NCBI GenBank assembly: GCA_041739085.1
Contig: JBGSON010000012.1
Location: forward strand, 1-34,372
Origin: JBGSON01 sp041739085
GTDB lineage: Bacteria > Patescibacteriota > Gracilibacteria > CAIRYL01
DNA length: 34,372 bases
Direction of reading: 5' to 3'
The notes under the pieces are model-generated. The model was given only the letters and a program-made list of their open reading frames with translations. It was not told the origin of the DNA and searched no databases. Position 1 is the stretch's first letter. The number at the start of each line of letters is the position of its first letter. A program made the position numbers and the translations under genes. This document shows, piece after piece, positions 24,019 through 31,889 of this stretch.

Positions 24019-25161
24019 ATGACGAGGACACTCTTTACTTCAGAATCGGTGACAGAGGGGCATCCCGATAAGATCTGCGATCAGATCTCCGACGCGATCC
24101 TCGACGAAGTCTTGCGAAATGACCCGATGGGAAGGGTCGCGGTGGAATGCGCGGTGAAGACGGGGATCACATTCATTTTCGGTGAACTCACGACCGATGC
24201 GTATGTCGATTTCCAGAAGATTGCCCGGGATGTGATCCGCGGGATCGGATATACCCGGGCAGAATATGGCTTCGACGCGGATTCCTGCGGCATCCTCTCT
24301 TCGATCTCCGAACAGAGCAAAGAAATCAGCACAGCAGTCCATGGAAGAGAAGAAGTCGGCGCCGGGGATCAGGGGATGATGTTCGGATATGCATGCCGTG
24401 AAACGCCGGAATTCATGCCGCTTCCGATAACCCTTGCGCATCAGCTCGCGAAAAAACTCGCGGATGCGAGGAAATCAAATGAAATCCCCCATCTCCGCCC
24501 CGACGGGAAAACACAGGTGACGGTAGAGTACGAAAACGGGAATCCGAAGAGGATCCACACGATCGTTATTTCCGCCCAGCATGATCCGGAAATCAGCCAG
24601 GACGAGCTCAAAAGAAGCCTCATGGAAAAAGTCGTGACACCGGTCTGCAGCGGACTCTTTGACGAGCATACGATTGTTCATTGTAATCCGAGCGGGAGCT
24701 TCATCACCGGCGGCCCCAAGGGAGATTCCGGCCTTACGGGGAGGAAGATCATCGTCGACACCTACGGCGGATATGCCCCGCACGGGGGAGGCTGTTTTTC
24801 CGGAAAAGATCCTTCAAAAGTCGACCGGAGCGGCGCGTATGCCGCACGGTATATTGCGAAAAACATCGTTGCTTCGGGACTTGCCGAGAAATGCCAGATT
24901 GAAATATCCTATGCCATCGGAATTGCGGAACCGGTCTCAATTCTCGTGGAAACATTCGGGACCGGGAAACTTCCGGCGGATGATTTGGAGATCCTCATCA
25001 GAAAACTCTTTCCCTTGAAGCCGGGAGACATCATCACACGACTGGGGTTAAGAAAACCGATCTATGCGCAGGTCGCGGCGTATGGGCACTTTGGAAGGGA
25101 AGGAGTTCCCTGGGAAAATCTCGACCTTGTGGATGAACTGAGAAAATCCCTCTCGTCATAA
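24019..25161 (+). CDS. metK: S-adenosylmethionine synthase
   Basis: The 380-residue enzyme makes S-adenosylmethionine from methionine and ATP. Motifs: TEGHPDKICDQISDAILD (12-29, ATP and Mg binding), GAGDQGMMFGYA (114-125), GGPKGDSGLTGRK (231-243) and GGGCFSGKDPSKVDRSGAY (256-274). The usual GGGAFSGKD has Cys for Ala here. The length is slightly short for the family. The frame opens at 23938, but the family start MTRTLFTSESVTEGHP is at 24019, after the tract GGTTTTCTTCCC. It is followed after 3 nt by a small membrane-protein gene. The hairpin region upstream may separate it from the receiver gene or regulate it. Confidence 0.97.
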   Translation: MTRTLFTSESVTEGHPDKICDQISDAILDEVLRNDPMGRVAVECAVKTGITFIFGELTTDAYVDFQKIARDVIRGIGYTRAEYGFDADSCGILSSISEQSKEISTAVHGREEVGAGDQGMMFGYACRETPEFMPLPITLAHQLAKKLADARKSNEIPHLRPDGKTQVTVEYENGNPKRIHTIVISAQHDPEISQDELKRSLMEKVVTPVCSGLFDEHTIVHCNPSGSFITGGPKGDSGLTGRKIIVDTYGGYAPHGGGCFSGKDPSKVDRSGAYAARYIAKNIVASGLAEKCQIEISYAIGIAEPVSILVETFGTGKLPADDLEILIRKLFPLKPGDIITRLGLRKPIYAQVAAYGHFGREGVPWENLDLVDELRKSLSS

Positions 25162-25164
25162 CCT

Positions 25165-25539
25165 ATGTTCCGAAGTATTCCGTTCTGGGTCCTTCTCATT
25201 GCGACCTTCATCAGCTGGGCCGCATGGGGTGTCGTGATTAATAAGATGTCCCCTTTCGCTTCACCCCGGATCGCTGTTCCCGCCTTCTATATCACCTCCT
25301 TCATGTCCCTCCTGACGACATTTTCGGTAGTCGGGACTCTTCTCAGAAAATTCTCTTCACCTTCAAGAAACCTTCTCCGATGCATCAATATCTCTCTCCG
25401 CCAGGGGGCGATCCTCTCATGCGTGTCTCTCATCGCTCTTTTTTTTCAGCAGGCGCGCACCTTTAATCTCTGGGTCGGAGCGCTTCTCCTCCTCATCGGG
25501 ATAATCCTCGAAAGCATGTTCTGGGATCCGAAAGGATAA
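25165..25539 (+). CDS. Small integral membrane protein, 124 aa
   Basis: The protein has four predicted membrane helices (around 7-24, 38-60, 79-97 and 100-118) with a conserved-looking SWAAWGVVINKMSPF loop after the first. No family is recognised with certainty. It starts 3 nt after the metK stop and is almost certainly co-transcribed with it. The gene ends before a 12-bp inverted repeat that separates it from the convergent VanW gene. Confidence 0.78.
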   Translation: MFRSIPFWVLLIATFISWAAWGVVINKMSPFASPRIAVPAFYITSFMSLLTTFSVVGTLLRKFSSPSRNLLRCINISLRQGAILSCVSLIALFFQQARTFNLWVGALLLLIGIILESMFWDPKG

Positions 25540-25553
25540 GTGGTGCAGAAAAG

Positions 25554-25611
25554 AAGCAGGCAAGCGCACATGCGACCAAGCGAGTATGCAAGAGATCTTG
25601 CTTGCCTGCTT
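25554..25611. repeat. GCTTG-rich inverted repeat between convergent genes
   Basis: AAGCAGGCAAGC (25554-25565) and GCTTGCCTGCTT (25600-25611) are perfect complements around a 34-nt loop. The 3' arm is followed by GTTCGCT, giving a word (GCTTGTTCGCT) shared with the repeat at 33381-33422. It sits between the 3' ends of the metK operon and the VanW gene. Confidence 0.75.
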
Positions 25612-25655
25612 GTTCGCTCTCACTTTGTCTTCACACCTTCCTCCTGTCTTTTCTT

Positions 25656-27164
25656 TCAGTTGATCCAGCTCCCATCGGCAGGGACTGTCTCTTCTCCTCC
25701 TGAGGCGCCTCCGGAGTCTCCCGCTCCCCCTGAAACAATCCAGAGACCACGGGACTGATAGCGGGAGAAAAAGGTCTGCCAGATTATATTATCTTCGGTT
25801 TTTATCGTGACGACTTCTCCAGAAATATTCTCAGTAAACGAGAGTCCCGTCATGAGCGCGTCTCCAAAAATATCAGTAGTAGTGCCATTTTCGGAAACAC
25901 CGCTCATCCCGTTGATCCCCGCCACCCGCGGTCCATCGGAAGCCACTTCTGCAGATGAAGGCATCACGACTCTCCGGAACCATACCGCGTCAAGACCCGG
26001 AACCGCGTTAGAGAGTTTTTCGCTCGTCCCCACGGGAATGGTGGCAGAGGTCGTGTATTTCGGTGCGGGGACTCCCCGATAGTTCGATTCGTAAGGACCG
26101 AGAAGTGCGACATTCCTCCCATCGCGGGTTCCGTAATAATAGTAATAGAGATTATTCCCCTCTACGCGAGTCTGGAGAAGGATCGCTCCGGGCGTGTCGT
26201 TCAGGAAGCGGAAATCCGTCGAACCGGTATACACGGTCGCATCGCTCCCGACAGGATGGTAATAGTGGACATTGAAGGAATGGTTCCTCCTCTGGGTGAT
26301 GGGGAGTCCCGCGAGCATCGCCCCCCGGTATGTGGTCGTCGAGACCTGGCAGAGTCCGCCTCCGTACTCAGGAACGACCTTTGGTCCTATGATGACCAGC
26401 TCCTTCAGATATCCCGTTGATCCGTCAACTGGGCCGAGATTCTTGAGGAATGAGAATTCCTCCCCCTTCGGTATAAGGACGCCGCTAAAGCGGTTTGCTC
26501 CCACGGTGATGTTGTGGATCCGGTTGTGCGGTGAACCTGAGAAGTCGCTCCACCCGATGGAAAGTACCGTCTCGATTCCCATATTCTTCAGCTCTTCATC
26601 CCGGACCTCGATGACGGGATCTGTTCTCTTTACCGCGAGCGTCACCATGTTGATCCCGTTTTTCGCCGCCTTTTCTATGAGCATTGCGGACACTTCGACA
26701 TCGAGCTCTTCTCCGTATGAAGGATATCCTTCAAAAACAATGTTTCCTCCGTCGTCACGGGAAATGACGACGTTCATCGGATCCTTCCTCAGCATGGGGG
26801 CAAGATCATCCCGGAGAAACCGCCGGATCTCAGCATGGTTTATATCCCAGATGTATTCATCCGCTCCATCTCCACTCTCTGCAGTTTCCGCAGAAAGACT
26901 TTCGGATGGCGCTTCGTCTTCAGCGCAGAAAGTCGTTTCATTCCAGAAATCGTCTTCTGCGGGGATATCTTCTGCTGGTCGTAACTCAAAAAACTGATCC
27001 GCAAACCGGTCAAGATTGAGCCGGTAATGGTAATAGTCATGCTTCAGCGTAAGATTCTGCCTCCAGGAAACAGGGATCTCTCCGACAGCATCCACGACTC
27101 CATACCCGGAGATCGAAGTGAGAAAAAAGAATGCCGAGAGGAGGAGAGTTTTTCGCTGAAACAC
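25656..27164 (-). CDS. VanW-family exported protein
   Basis: The 502-residue protein has a signal peptide or anchor (about 6-27), a region at about 105-195 that resembles the peptidoglycan-binding domain often found before VanW (VISRDDGGNIVFEGYPSYGEELD), and a VanW domain at about 203-335: GWSDFSGSPHNRIHNITVGA, IPKGEEFSFLKNLGPVDGSTGY, PEYGGGLCQVSTTTYRGAM, ITQRRNHSFNVHYY. The C-terminal part is beta-rich, then a Gly/Ser tail. VanW is named after a vancomycin-resistance cluster gene, but the biochemical role is unknown and this is no evidence of resistance. The start is GTG after CAATTCTCTCTC. It is divergent from pyrE. Confidence 0.93.
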   Translation of the reverse strand: MFQRKTLLLSAFFFLTSISGYGVVDAVGEIPVSWRQNLTLKHDYYHYRLNLDRFADQFFELRPAEDIPAEDDFWNETTFCAEDEAPSESLSAETAESGDGADEYIWDINHAEIRRFLRDDLAPMLRKDPMNVVISRDDGGNIVFEGYPSYGEELDVEVSAMLIEKAAKNGINMVTLAVKRTDPVIEVRDEELKNMGIETVLSIGWSDFSGSPHNRIHNITVGANRFSGVLIPKGEEFSFLKNLGPVDGSTGYLKELVIIGPKVVPEYGGGLCQVSTTTYRGAMLAGLPITQRRNHSFNVHYYHPVGSDATVYTGSTDFRFLNDTPGAILLQTRVEGNNLYYYYYGTRDGRNVALLGPYESNYRGVPAPKYTTSATIPVGTSEKLSNAVPGLDAVWFRRVVMPSSAEVASDGPRVAGINGMSGVSENGTTTDIFGDALMTGLSFTENISGEVVTIKTEDNIIWQTFFSRYQSRGLWIVSGGAGDSGGASGGEETVPADGSWIN

Positions 27165-27197
27165 GAGAGAGAATTGGTGTTGCGTCGGACCGACTGT

Positions 27198-27225
27198 ATT
27201 TTGAATTATGCGCTGAAAAATGCAA
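27198..27225 (-). promoter_or_regulatory. Possible promoter of the VanW-family gene
   Basis: Minus strand: -35 TTGCAT (27225-27220), 16-nt spacer, -10 CAAAAT (27203-27198). Weak, but the spacing to the GTG start fits the other promoters here. Confidence 0.3.
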
Positions 27226-27296
27226 GACGATTCAAAAATCCTTTCCCATTTGTGGAGAAAAAAATTACACTACAGATGCACTTGAACCCAAAAAAT

Positions 27297-27926
27297 ATGA
27301 AAATCGCAGAGCTCCTCCTCGAAAAACAAGCGGTGAATGTTTCCATAAATCCCCCGTTCCAATGGACAAGCGGGATCCTTTCTCCGGTCTATTGCGACAA
27401 CCGACTTCTTATCGGTCATGTTGATGCGCGGAAGCAGATCGTGAAGGCTCTCGTGGAGAAGATACGGGAAACAGGCTGGGATCCGGAAGTCATCGCCGGG
27501 ACTGCCACCGCCGCGATCCCCTGGGCCGCCTTCGTCGCCGCGGAAATGGATCTCCCCATGATCTATGTCCGCCCGGAACCGAAAAAACACGGAGCGAAGA
27601 AACAGATCGAGGGATACCTGAAAGAAAATTCCCGCGTCGTCATCGCCGAGGATCTCTTTTCAACCGGAGGAAGTTCGATCGCATCCGCTGCAGCTGTGGA
27701 AAACGAAGGGAGGAGCACCGTGGCGGGAGTCATCTCCATCATGTCGTGGGAGCTCCCCGTCGCGCAAAAAAACTTTACCGATGCGAAACTTGAAAACGTC
27801 AGTCTTACCGGATTTCAGGAGCTCATTCCTCTTGCCGCGGAAAAGGGATATATTTCATCCGAAGAGAGTGCAAAAATCCTTGAATTCCGGAAAGATCCGG
27901 AGAACTGGTCAAAAAACTTTTTATAA
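27297..27926 (+). CDS. pyrE: Orotate phosphoribosyltransferase
   Basis: The 209-residue type I phosphoribosyltransferase converts orotate and PRPP to orotidine 5'-phosphate in pyrimidine synthesis. It shows INPPFQWTSGILSPVYCDNR (17-36, orotate loop), EVIAGTATAAIPWAAFVAAEM, YVRPEPKKHGAKKQIEG with the catalytic flexible-loop Lys residues, and the PRPP motif VVIAEDLFSTGGSS (114-127). The frame extends 90 codons upstream, but these lie opposite the VanW start and lack similarity; the ATG at 27297 gives a normal length. No other pyr gene is present. The racemase-like gene starts 16 nt downstream, likely in the same transcript. Confidence 0.95.
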   Translation: MKIAELLLEKQAVNVSINPPFQWTSGILSPVYCDNRLLIGHVDARKQIVKALVEKIRETGWDPEVIAGTATAAIPWAAFVAAEMDLPMIYVRPEPKKHGAKKQIEGYLKENSRVVIAEDLFSTGGSSIASAAAVENEGRSTVAGVISIMSWELPVAQKNFTDAKLENVSLTGFQELIPLAAEKGYISSEESAKILEFRKDPENWSKNFL

Positions 27927-27942
27927 TTTTTCCATCCATCCT

Positions 27943-28635
27943 ATGGCGAAACGAATCGGCATCATCGGCGGAATCAGCTCCGAAGCCACAAAAAAGTATT
28001 ATGACCTTCTTCTTAAAAAATACTTCGAACGGAAGAAAAATTTTTATTATCCTGAGATCGTCATCTTCAGTCTCGATCTCCAGAAATTTTCCGACCTTGA
28101 AGGCGGAGAAAACCGGGCGGATTATGTGAAATATATTATCGAAGGGGCGCAGGCTCTTGAGAATGCGGGGGCAGAGTGCATCCTCATTTCCGCGAATTCC
28201 GCCCATGCCGTTTATGATGAGGTCTCCGCGAACGTCGGGGTGCCGATGATGAGCATCATCGAAGAAACAGCGAAGGTCGCCCGCTCAAAAAACATGAAGA
28301 AGCTCCTCCTCCTCGGGATTCATACGACGATGAAGGCCGCTTTTTATCCGAGGATATTCTCGTCATACGGGATGGAGATCGTCCTCCCCGTGGAAGAAGA
28401 ACAGGAGGAAGTGAACCGGATCATCTGGGACGAGCTTGTTCTTGGGATCATCAATCCGGAGAGTAAAGAGAAGCTCCTCGATATCATCTCCAAGTACGAG
28501 AAAGACGGCGTGATCCTCGGCTCGACTGAACTCCCCATCATCCTGAAACAATCGGACACCGATGTCCCCGTCCTCGACACTGTCGACATCCATACGAATG
28601 CGGCGCTCGAGTTCTCATTGAACGAGGAGAATTAG
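27943..28635 (+). CDS. Aspartate/glutamate racemase-like protein lacking both catalytic cysteines
   Basis: The 230-residue protein has the Asp/Glu racemase fold pattern: RIGIIGGISSEATKKYYDLL at the N-terminus, LISANSAHAVYDEV in the middle, LLLLGIHTTMKAAFY, and GVILGSTELPIIL near the end. In active racemases the two halves each supply a Cys acid/base, in C-N-T-x-H and G-C-T-E. Here these positions are Ala84 and Ser194, so the standard two-base racemisation should not work. YgeA-type enzymes have Thr at the first site but keep the second Cys. It could be a one-way isomerase, a lyase-type relative or a binding protein. It follows pyrE by 16 nt; the ATG comes after TTTTTCCATCCATCCT. Confidence 0.88.
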   Translation: MAKRIGIIGGISSEATKKYYDLLLKKYFERKKNFYYPEIVIFSLDLQKFSDLEGGENRADYVKYIIEGAQALENAGAECILISANSAHAVYDEVSANVGVPMMSIIEETAKVARSKNMKKLLLLGIHTTMKAAFYPRIFSSYGMEIVLPVEEEQEEVNRIIWDELVLGIINPESKEKLLDIISKYEKDGVILGSTELPIILKQSDTDVPVLDTVDIHTNAALEFSLNEEN

Positions 28636-28791
28636 GAAGCAGGAATTGGGAAGTAAGAATTAGGAAGTGGGACTTAGGAATTGAGAATTAGGAAGTGGGA
28701 AGTAGGAATTGAGAATTTGGAATTAGGGATTTAATGCGTCCTCCCTACTTCCTCATTCTTACTTCCTACTTCCTACTTCTTGACTCCTCCC
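28632..28791. repeat. Purine-rich/pyrimidine-rich intergenic inverted repeat
   Basis: From about 28632 to 28731 the plus strand repeats variants of GGAAGTAGGAATT, GGAATTGAGAATT and TAGGAAGTGGGA in 7- to 8-nt steps. From 28740 to 28791 it switches to CTACTTCCTCATTCTTACTTCC-type sequence, the complement of the first arm. The two arms could fold into a long imperfect hairpin. It fills the gap between the racemase-like gene and the RHS island. Units vary and there are no unique spacers, so this is not CRISPR. Confidence 0.85.
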
Positions 28792-28931
28792 TGTCGTCGT
28801 TCATCAGCGACATAATCGAGAGATTGGCATGACAGAGCATGCCTCGCCTTTCCACGAATCAAATGTTTTGAAAAACTGTATCTCCGCTACCAGGGAATAG
28901 GATTTTGATGACTCCCCTTTCATCTCTTCCT

Positions 28932-30335
28932 ATGATTTTCAACACAACAAAAAAGATGTTCTTTGGATCGATTTTCGCCTTCATTTCTCTGCTTCTTCCA
29001 TTCATCGCATTTGCAGATCCGGATGAAGAAAATGCGGGAGATGTTTCCATATCATCCGATGAAGAACCTGCTCCCGAAGCAGAAATAATCGAGGGAGAAG
29101 AATTGGAGGAAGAAATTACAGATGATGCGCAGGGAGAATCACCCACGGCAGAAGCGCCAAGTACAACCGAAGAAACGGAGCCGGATACCGGTGATGAAAT
29201 CATTGATGAAGAGGCAGTTCCAAATTCAGAACCAGAATATCAAATCATTGAGCCTGTAGCAGAGGTTGTTCAGAAAGACGAAAGCGGCGATGAACTCACA
29301 CCCGAACAGGAAAAATTTGAAGAAACGGAATGGAATGGGGAAATGATCATGACTGACCTGAAATCAAAAGTGGAGATAACTGAAGAAGAAATGATGAGAA
29401 TTGAAAGGAATGATCCAGAACCCCGTGATGAGAGCATTGTTGAGCAAAAGATGATGGGCCCGGAAATCGAGTCAAAAGCGCTTGAATCCGGAGACGGTGA
29501 ACAGGGTTATGAAAACGACTACAAATACACGGGGAAAGAACTCGATGAATTCACTGACCTCTACTATTACGAAGCGAGATACTACAATCCAGAGATCGGA
29601 AGATTCATCTCCCAGGATCCATGGTTCGGCGACCTCACTGATCCCCAGAGTCTCAATAAATATTCGTATGTGAGGAATAATCCGATAATTGGGATTGATC
29701 CCAGTGGCTTACTAACAATTTTTGTACATGGTACGTGGTCATCAGGATCCACTGCATTCAGTTATGGATATATGTCCCTGGTAACTGCCGACTTAGGAGA
29801 TGACAAATTTTATAGATTTAATTGGTCAGGAGAAAACAGCATTGAGGAGAGGTCGAATGCTGCTCTCGAATTATCTGATTACATTCGAAACTATGAATTT
29901 GAAGAAGGAGAAGAATTGAACATTGTAGCACACAGTCATGGAGGCAATGTTGCAATTGAATCAATAAATAGCGGAAGAATGCTGAGAGACGTTGATAATC
30001 TCATTCTTTTAGCGACTCCAAATAGAGAAGACTATGATCTTGAATTGGACAATGTTGGAAATGTTTTCAACATTTACCATGAAGATGATATCGTGATGTG
30101 GGCGGGGGCTGAAATTGCTGACAAGTCTTTGGATCCAAATTGGACACCGAAGCAACCTAATAGAGAAGGCGAAAATGTATCGAATTTAAGATTTACACAA
30201 AATCTGGAAAGTTACGAAGAGAAAAAAGCAATCCACAGTTGGATACGAACGTTAGAAGCATGGAAATCTATTCGGGTTTATATACGGGAAAAATTGCAGG
30301 AGAATAATCGTTCTCAGAATAATAATGCATCTTAA
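28932..30335 (+). CDS. Short RHS-core protein with alpha/beta-hydrolase toxin-like C-terminus
   Basis: The 467-residue protein has a signal peptide (about 5-27), a disordered acidic region (about 28-190), one RHS-associated core module (197-260: YKYTGKELDEFTDLYYYEARYYNPEIGRF, then SLNKYSYVRNNP and DPSGL) and a C-terminal domain after DPSGL. That domain is an alpha/beta hydrolase: FVHGTW (oxyanion loop, His266), AHSHGG with nucleophile Ser335, Asp385/386 in EDDIV and His435 in AIHSW. RHS proteins deliver variable C-terminal toxins and usually exceed 1000 residues with many repeats; here the shell is missing. Base composition becomes visibly more AT-rich right after DPSGL, as expected for an exchanged tip. 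Lipase or esterase activity is inference. The ATG at 28932 follows CATCTCTTCCT; an ATG at 28905 is also in frame. Confidence 0.87.
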   Translation: MIFNTTKKMFFGSIFAFISLLLPFIAFADPDEENAGDVSISSDEEPAPEAEIIEGEELEEEITDDAQGESPTAEAPSTTEETEPDTGDEIIDEEAVPNSEPEYQIIEPVAEVVQKDESGDELTPEQEKFEETEWNGEMIMTDLKSKVEITEEEMMRIERNDPEPRDESIVEQKMMGPEIESKALESGDGEQGYENDYKYTGKELDEFTDLYYYEARYYNPEIGRFISQDPWFGDLTDPQSLNKYSYVRNNPIIGIDPSGLLTIFVHGTWSSGSTAFSYGYMSLVTADLGDDKFYRFNWSGENSIEERSNAALELSDYIRNYEFEEGEELNIVAHSHGGNVAIESINSGRMLRDVDNLILLATPNREDYDLELDNVGNVFNIYHEDDIVMWAGAEIADKSLDPNWTPKQPNREGENVSNLRFTQNLESYEEKKAIHSWIRTLEAWKSIRVYIREKLQENNRSQNNNAS

Positions 30336-30372
30336 ATCGTAATGTTCTTTAAAAAATCACCTTCAAATCCTT

Positions 30373-30381
30373 TGATATAAT
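30373..30381 (+). promoter_or_regulatory. Extended -10 promoter giving a leaderless transcript for the putative immunity gene
   Basis: TGA-TATAAT is a perfect extended -10. The first position of the ATG at 30388 lies where the transcript should begin, so the mRNA would be leaderless. No -35 is needed or seen. Confidence 0.6.
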
Positions 30382-30387
30382 AATCCG

Positions 30388-30675
30388 ATGAAAAAATCAC
30401 AATCCATTCTCATCGTATTCATAATAGGCGCAATATTCTATCTCATTGTTTTTCTCATAGCAGCTCGGTTCCAAGTTTCCTCCTGGAGTTTTGATTGCCA
30501 TGAAGAATGCATTTTTTCAGTCATTTCATATTATTTGCCGTTATCATTGTTTTTTGCATCAGGAACGCGATCCGAAATACTCATTGGTGCATTAGCAATA
30601 GGGCCGCTTATGTGGGGAATGATTTTTGTCGGTATTACTCAGGTATTCTTCTTTATGAGGAGGCGGGGAAATTAA
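30388..30675 (+). CDS. Small membrane protein, putative immunity protein of the RHS toxin
   Basis: The 95-residue protein has three or so predicted membrane helices (6-28, about 43-58, 66-90) and a basic RRRGN end. No family is recognised. It starts 52 nt after the RHS gene, shares its AT-rich composition and has its own promoter, all usual for an immunity gene placed after a polymorphic toxin. A membrane location would suit protection against a hydrolase acting on lipids or the envelope. The immunity role is from position only. Its ATG has no ribosome binding site. Confidence 0.65.
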   Translation: MKKSQSILIVFIIGAIFYLIVFLIAARFQVSSWSFDCHEECIFSVISYYLPLSLFFASGTRSEILIGALAIGPLMWGMIFVGITQVFFFMRRRGN

Positions 30676-30790
30676 TCAAAATCTGTGACGACAATGGCTT
30701 CATCTGAGAATAGTTCGGTGCCAAGGAATCTTAATTATGTTTTTAATCATGACGCAGTGGCTCAGGTTTTGACATTAAATACCCCTTAGA

Positions 30791-30830
30791 TGGCTCTTGA
30801 CCTGGGGTGAAGCGACAAGCCACCTCTTTT
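30791..30830 (+). terminator. Possible terminator after the putative immunity gene
   Basis: TGGC-tc-TTG pairs with CAAGCCA, followed by CCTCTTTTTCT. The rest of the 200-nt gap (30676-30876) shows no gene or tRNA that I can support. Confidence 0.35.
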
Positions 30831-30876
30831 TCTGGGGGAATGGAATAATTTTCGACGAGAATAAATTCATATGTAA

Positions 30877-31794
30877 TTAAGTTAAAAATTGAATCACCCC
30901 AACGACCTTTCCACCTTTATTCTCAATGCGTAAGTTATAACTGTCATCAACAAAACGAATGTTTTTTGTTTCTTGACCAGTCCAAAATGGCTCTTGCGAA
31001 ATACGACTCAGAAGTGTGTCCCCATCGTAACGAACAAAATTACGAGACTTATTCCATTCAGATTTTAAAGTTTCTTCCGTTCCTAGGTAATAAGTGGCGA
31101 AATTAAACAAAACTTTTACGAAAGCTCTTTTTCGGGATTTATCGATAATTCCACTAATTGATCCTCGTAGTTCAAGTCTATTCTTAGATTCGGCATTTTC
31201 CAATTCGGGTGGATTTTTTAACATTTCTTTTGTTTTAAATGGAATATTATATTTTTTTAACTCTTCAATAACTTGATTGTATTCTGTGTTGGAAGGAGCA
31301 ATAATCTTCATTTGTCTAATATCCACCTTTCTCGAGCCATATTGATCTTCATCAATTACTAGATTTTTAATTTGGTCAATTCTATATTTTTCCCAGCTTT
31401 CAGTTCTGATATTTCGTATCCAAAATTGAGGAATAATTGGTATACCCGCGCCTGTTAAAGGGTCGTATCCACCAGCTAGCGCTCCACTATAACCTCCATA
31501 CTCTTCACTTTCATCCAACTCAAATTTTAGGCTTTTTGGTAATCTACGCTCTCGCGATGAAATCCCTTTCGTGTAACGAGTAATACCTTCGAGTGTATCT
31601 CTTGCGAGTGCTTGATCTAGTTCCTTTTTAAAGTAAGCATTACAGTCATCGCAAACACAATGAAGTGTAGGTGTTTTTGATCCAAAAGTCCCAAAGCATT
31701 GAGGAATGACATGCTCTCGACTTGTAAATAAAACTTTGTCTGTTTCATTACAGTATATGCAAACCCTTTCCTCGTTTTGTTTCTTCAACTTCAT
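30877..31794 (-). CDS. HNH endonuclease-type protein
   Basis: The 305-residue protein begins with an HNH module: VCIYCN (Cys12, Cys15), SREHVIPQCFG (25-35), then CVCDDCNAYFKKELD (Cys48, Cys51, Asn52), the layout of the HNH_5 type with a structural zinc. The remaining 240 residues are not recognised. HNH enzymes cut DNA; such stand-alone forms occur in defence and mobile loci. The gene is markedly AT-rich and uses A/T-ending codons unlike its neighbours, which suggests recent transfer. A perfect 12-bp palindrome lies 10 nt upstream of the start. It belongs to the same accessory island as the RHS gene. Confidence 0.85.
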   Translation of the reverse strand: MKLKKQNEERVCIYCNETDKVLFTSREHVIPQCFGTFGSKTPTLHCVCDDCNAYFKKELDQALARDTLEGITRYTKGISSRERRLPKSLKFELDESEEYGGYSGALAGGYDPLTGAGIPIIPQFWIRNIRTESWEKYRIDQIKNLVIDEDQYGSRKVDIRQMKIIAPSNTEYNQVIEELKKYNIPFKTKEMLKNPPELENAESKNRLELRGSISGIIDKSRKRAFVKVLFNFATYYLGTEETLKSEWNKSRNFVRYDGDTLLSRISQEPFWTGQETKNIRFVDDSYNLRIENKGGKVVGVIQFLT

Positions 31795-31803
31795 TTTTTA
31801 TGA

Positions 31804-31815
31804 GTTAAATTTAAC
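31804..31815. promoter_or_regulatory. Perfect 12-bp palindrome upstream of the HNH gene
   Basis: GTTAAATTTAAC is self-complementary and ends 10 nt before the HNH start codon. It may be an operator, but AT-rich palindromes of this size also arise by chance. It resembles the GTTAAAATTTAA at the marR operon promoter. Confidence 0.35.
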
Positions 31816-31889
31816 CGAAACAAGTGTCTCCAAGAGGCGGGGAGGAGAGGAAATCTAATGCATGCTGAAATCCATTATTCTCAAATAAC

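Noticed and set aside
25656..27164. Vancomycin resistance function for the VanW protein
   Set aside because: VanW homologues are widespread without resistance, and no vanA/B, vanH or vanX gene is in the window.
27027..27296. 90-codon N-terminal extension of pyrE
   Set aside because: It overlaps the start of the divergent VanW gene in antisense and would make PyrE far too long.
28632..28791. CRISPR array
   Set aside because: The repeats are short, degenerate and contiguous, without unique spacers, and no cas gene is present.
30676..30876. tRNA or small RNA gene in the gap before the HNH gene
   Set aside because: No cloverleaf with T-arm GTTCRA could be built; only one weak hairpin with a T-rich tail is visible.
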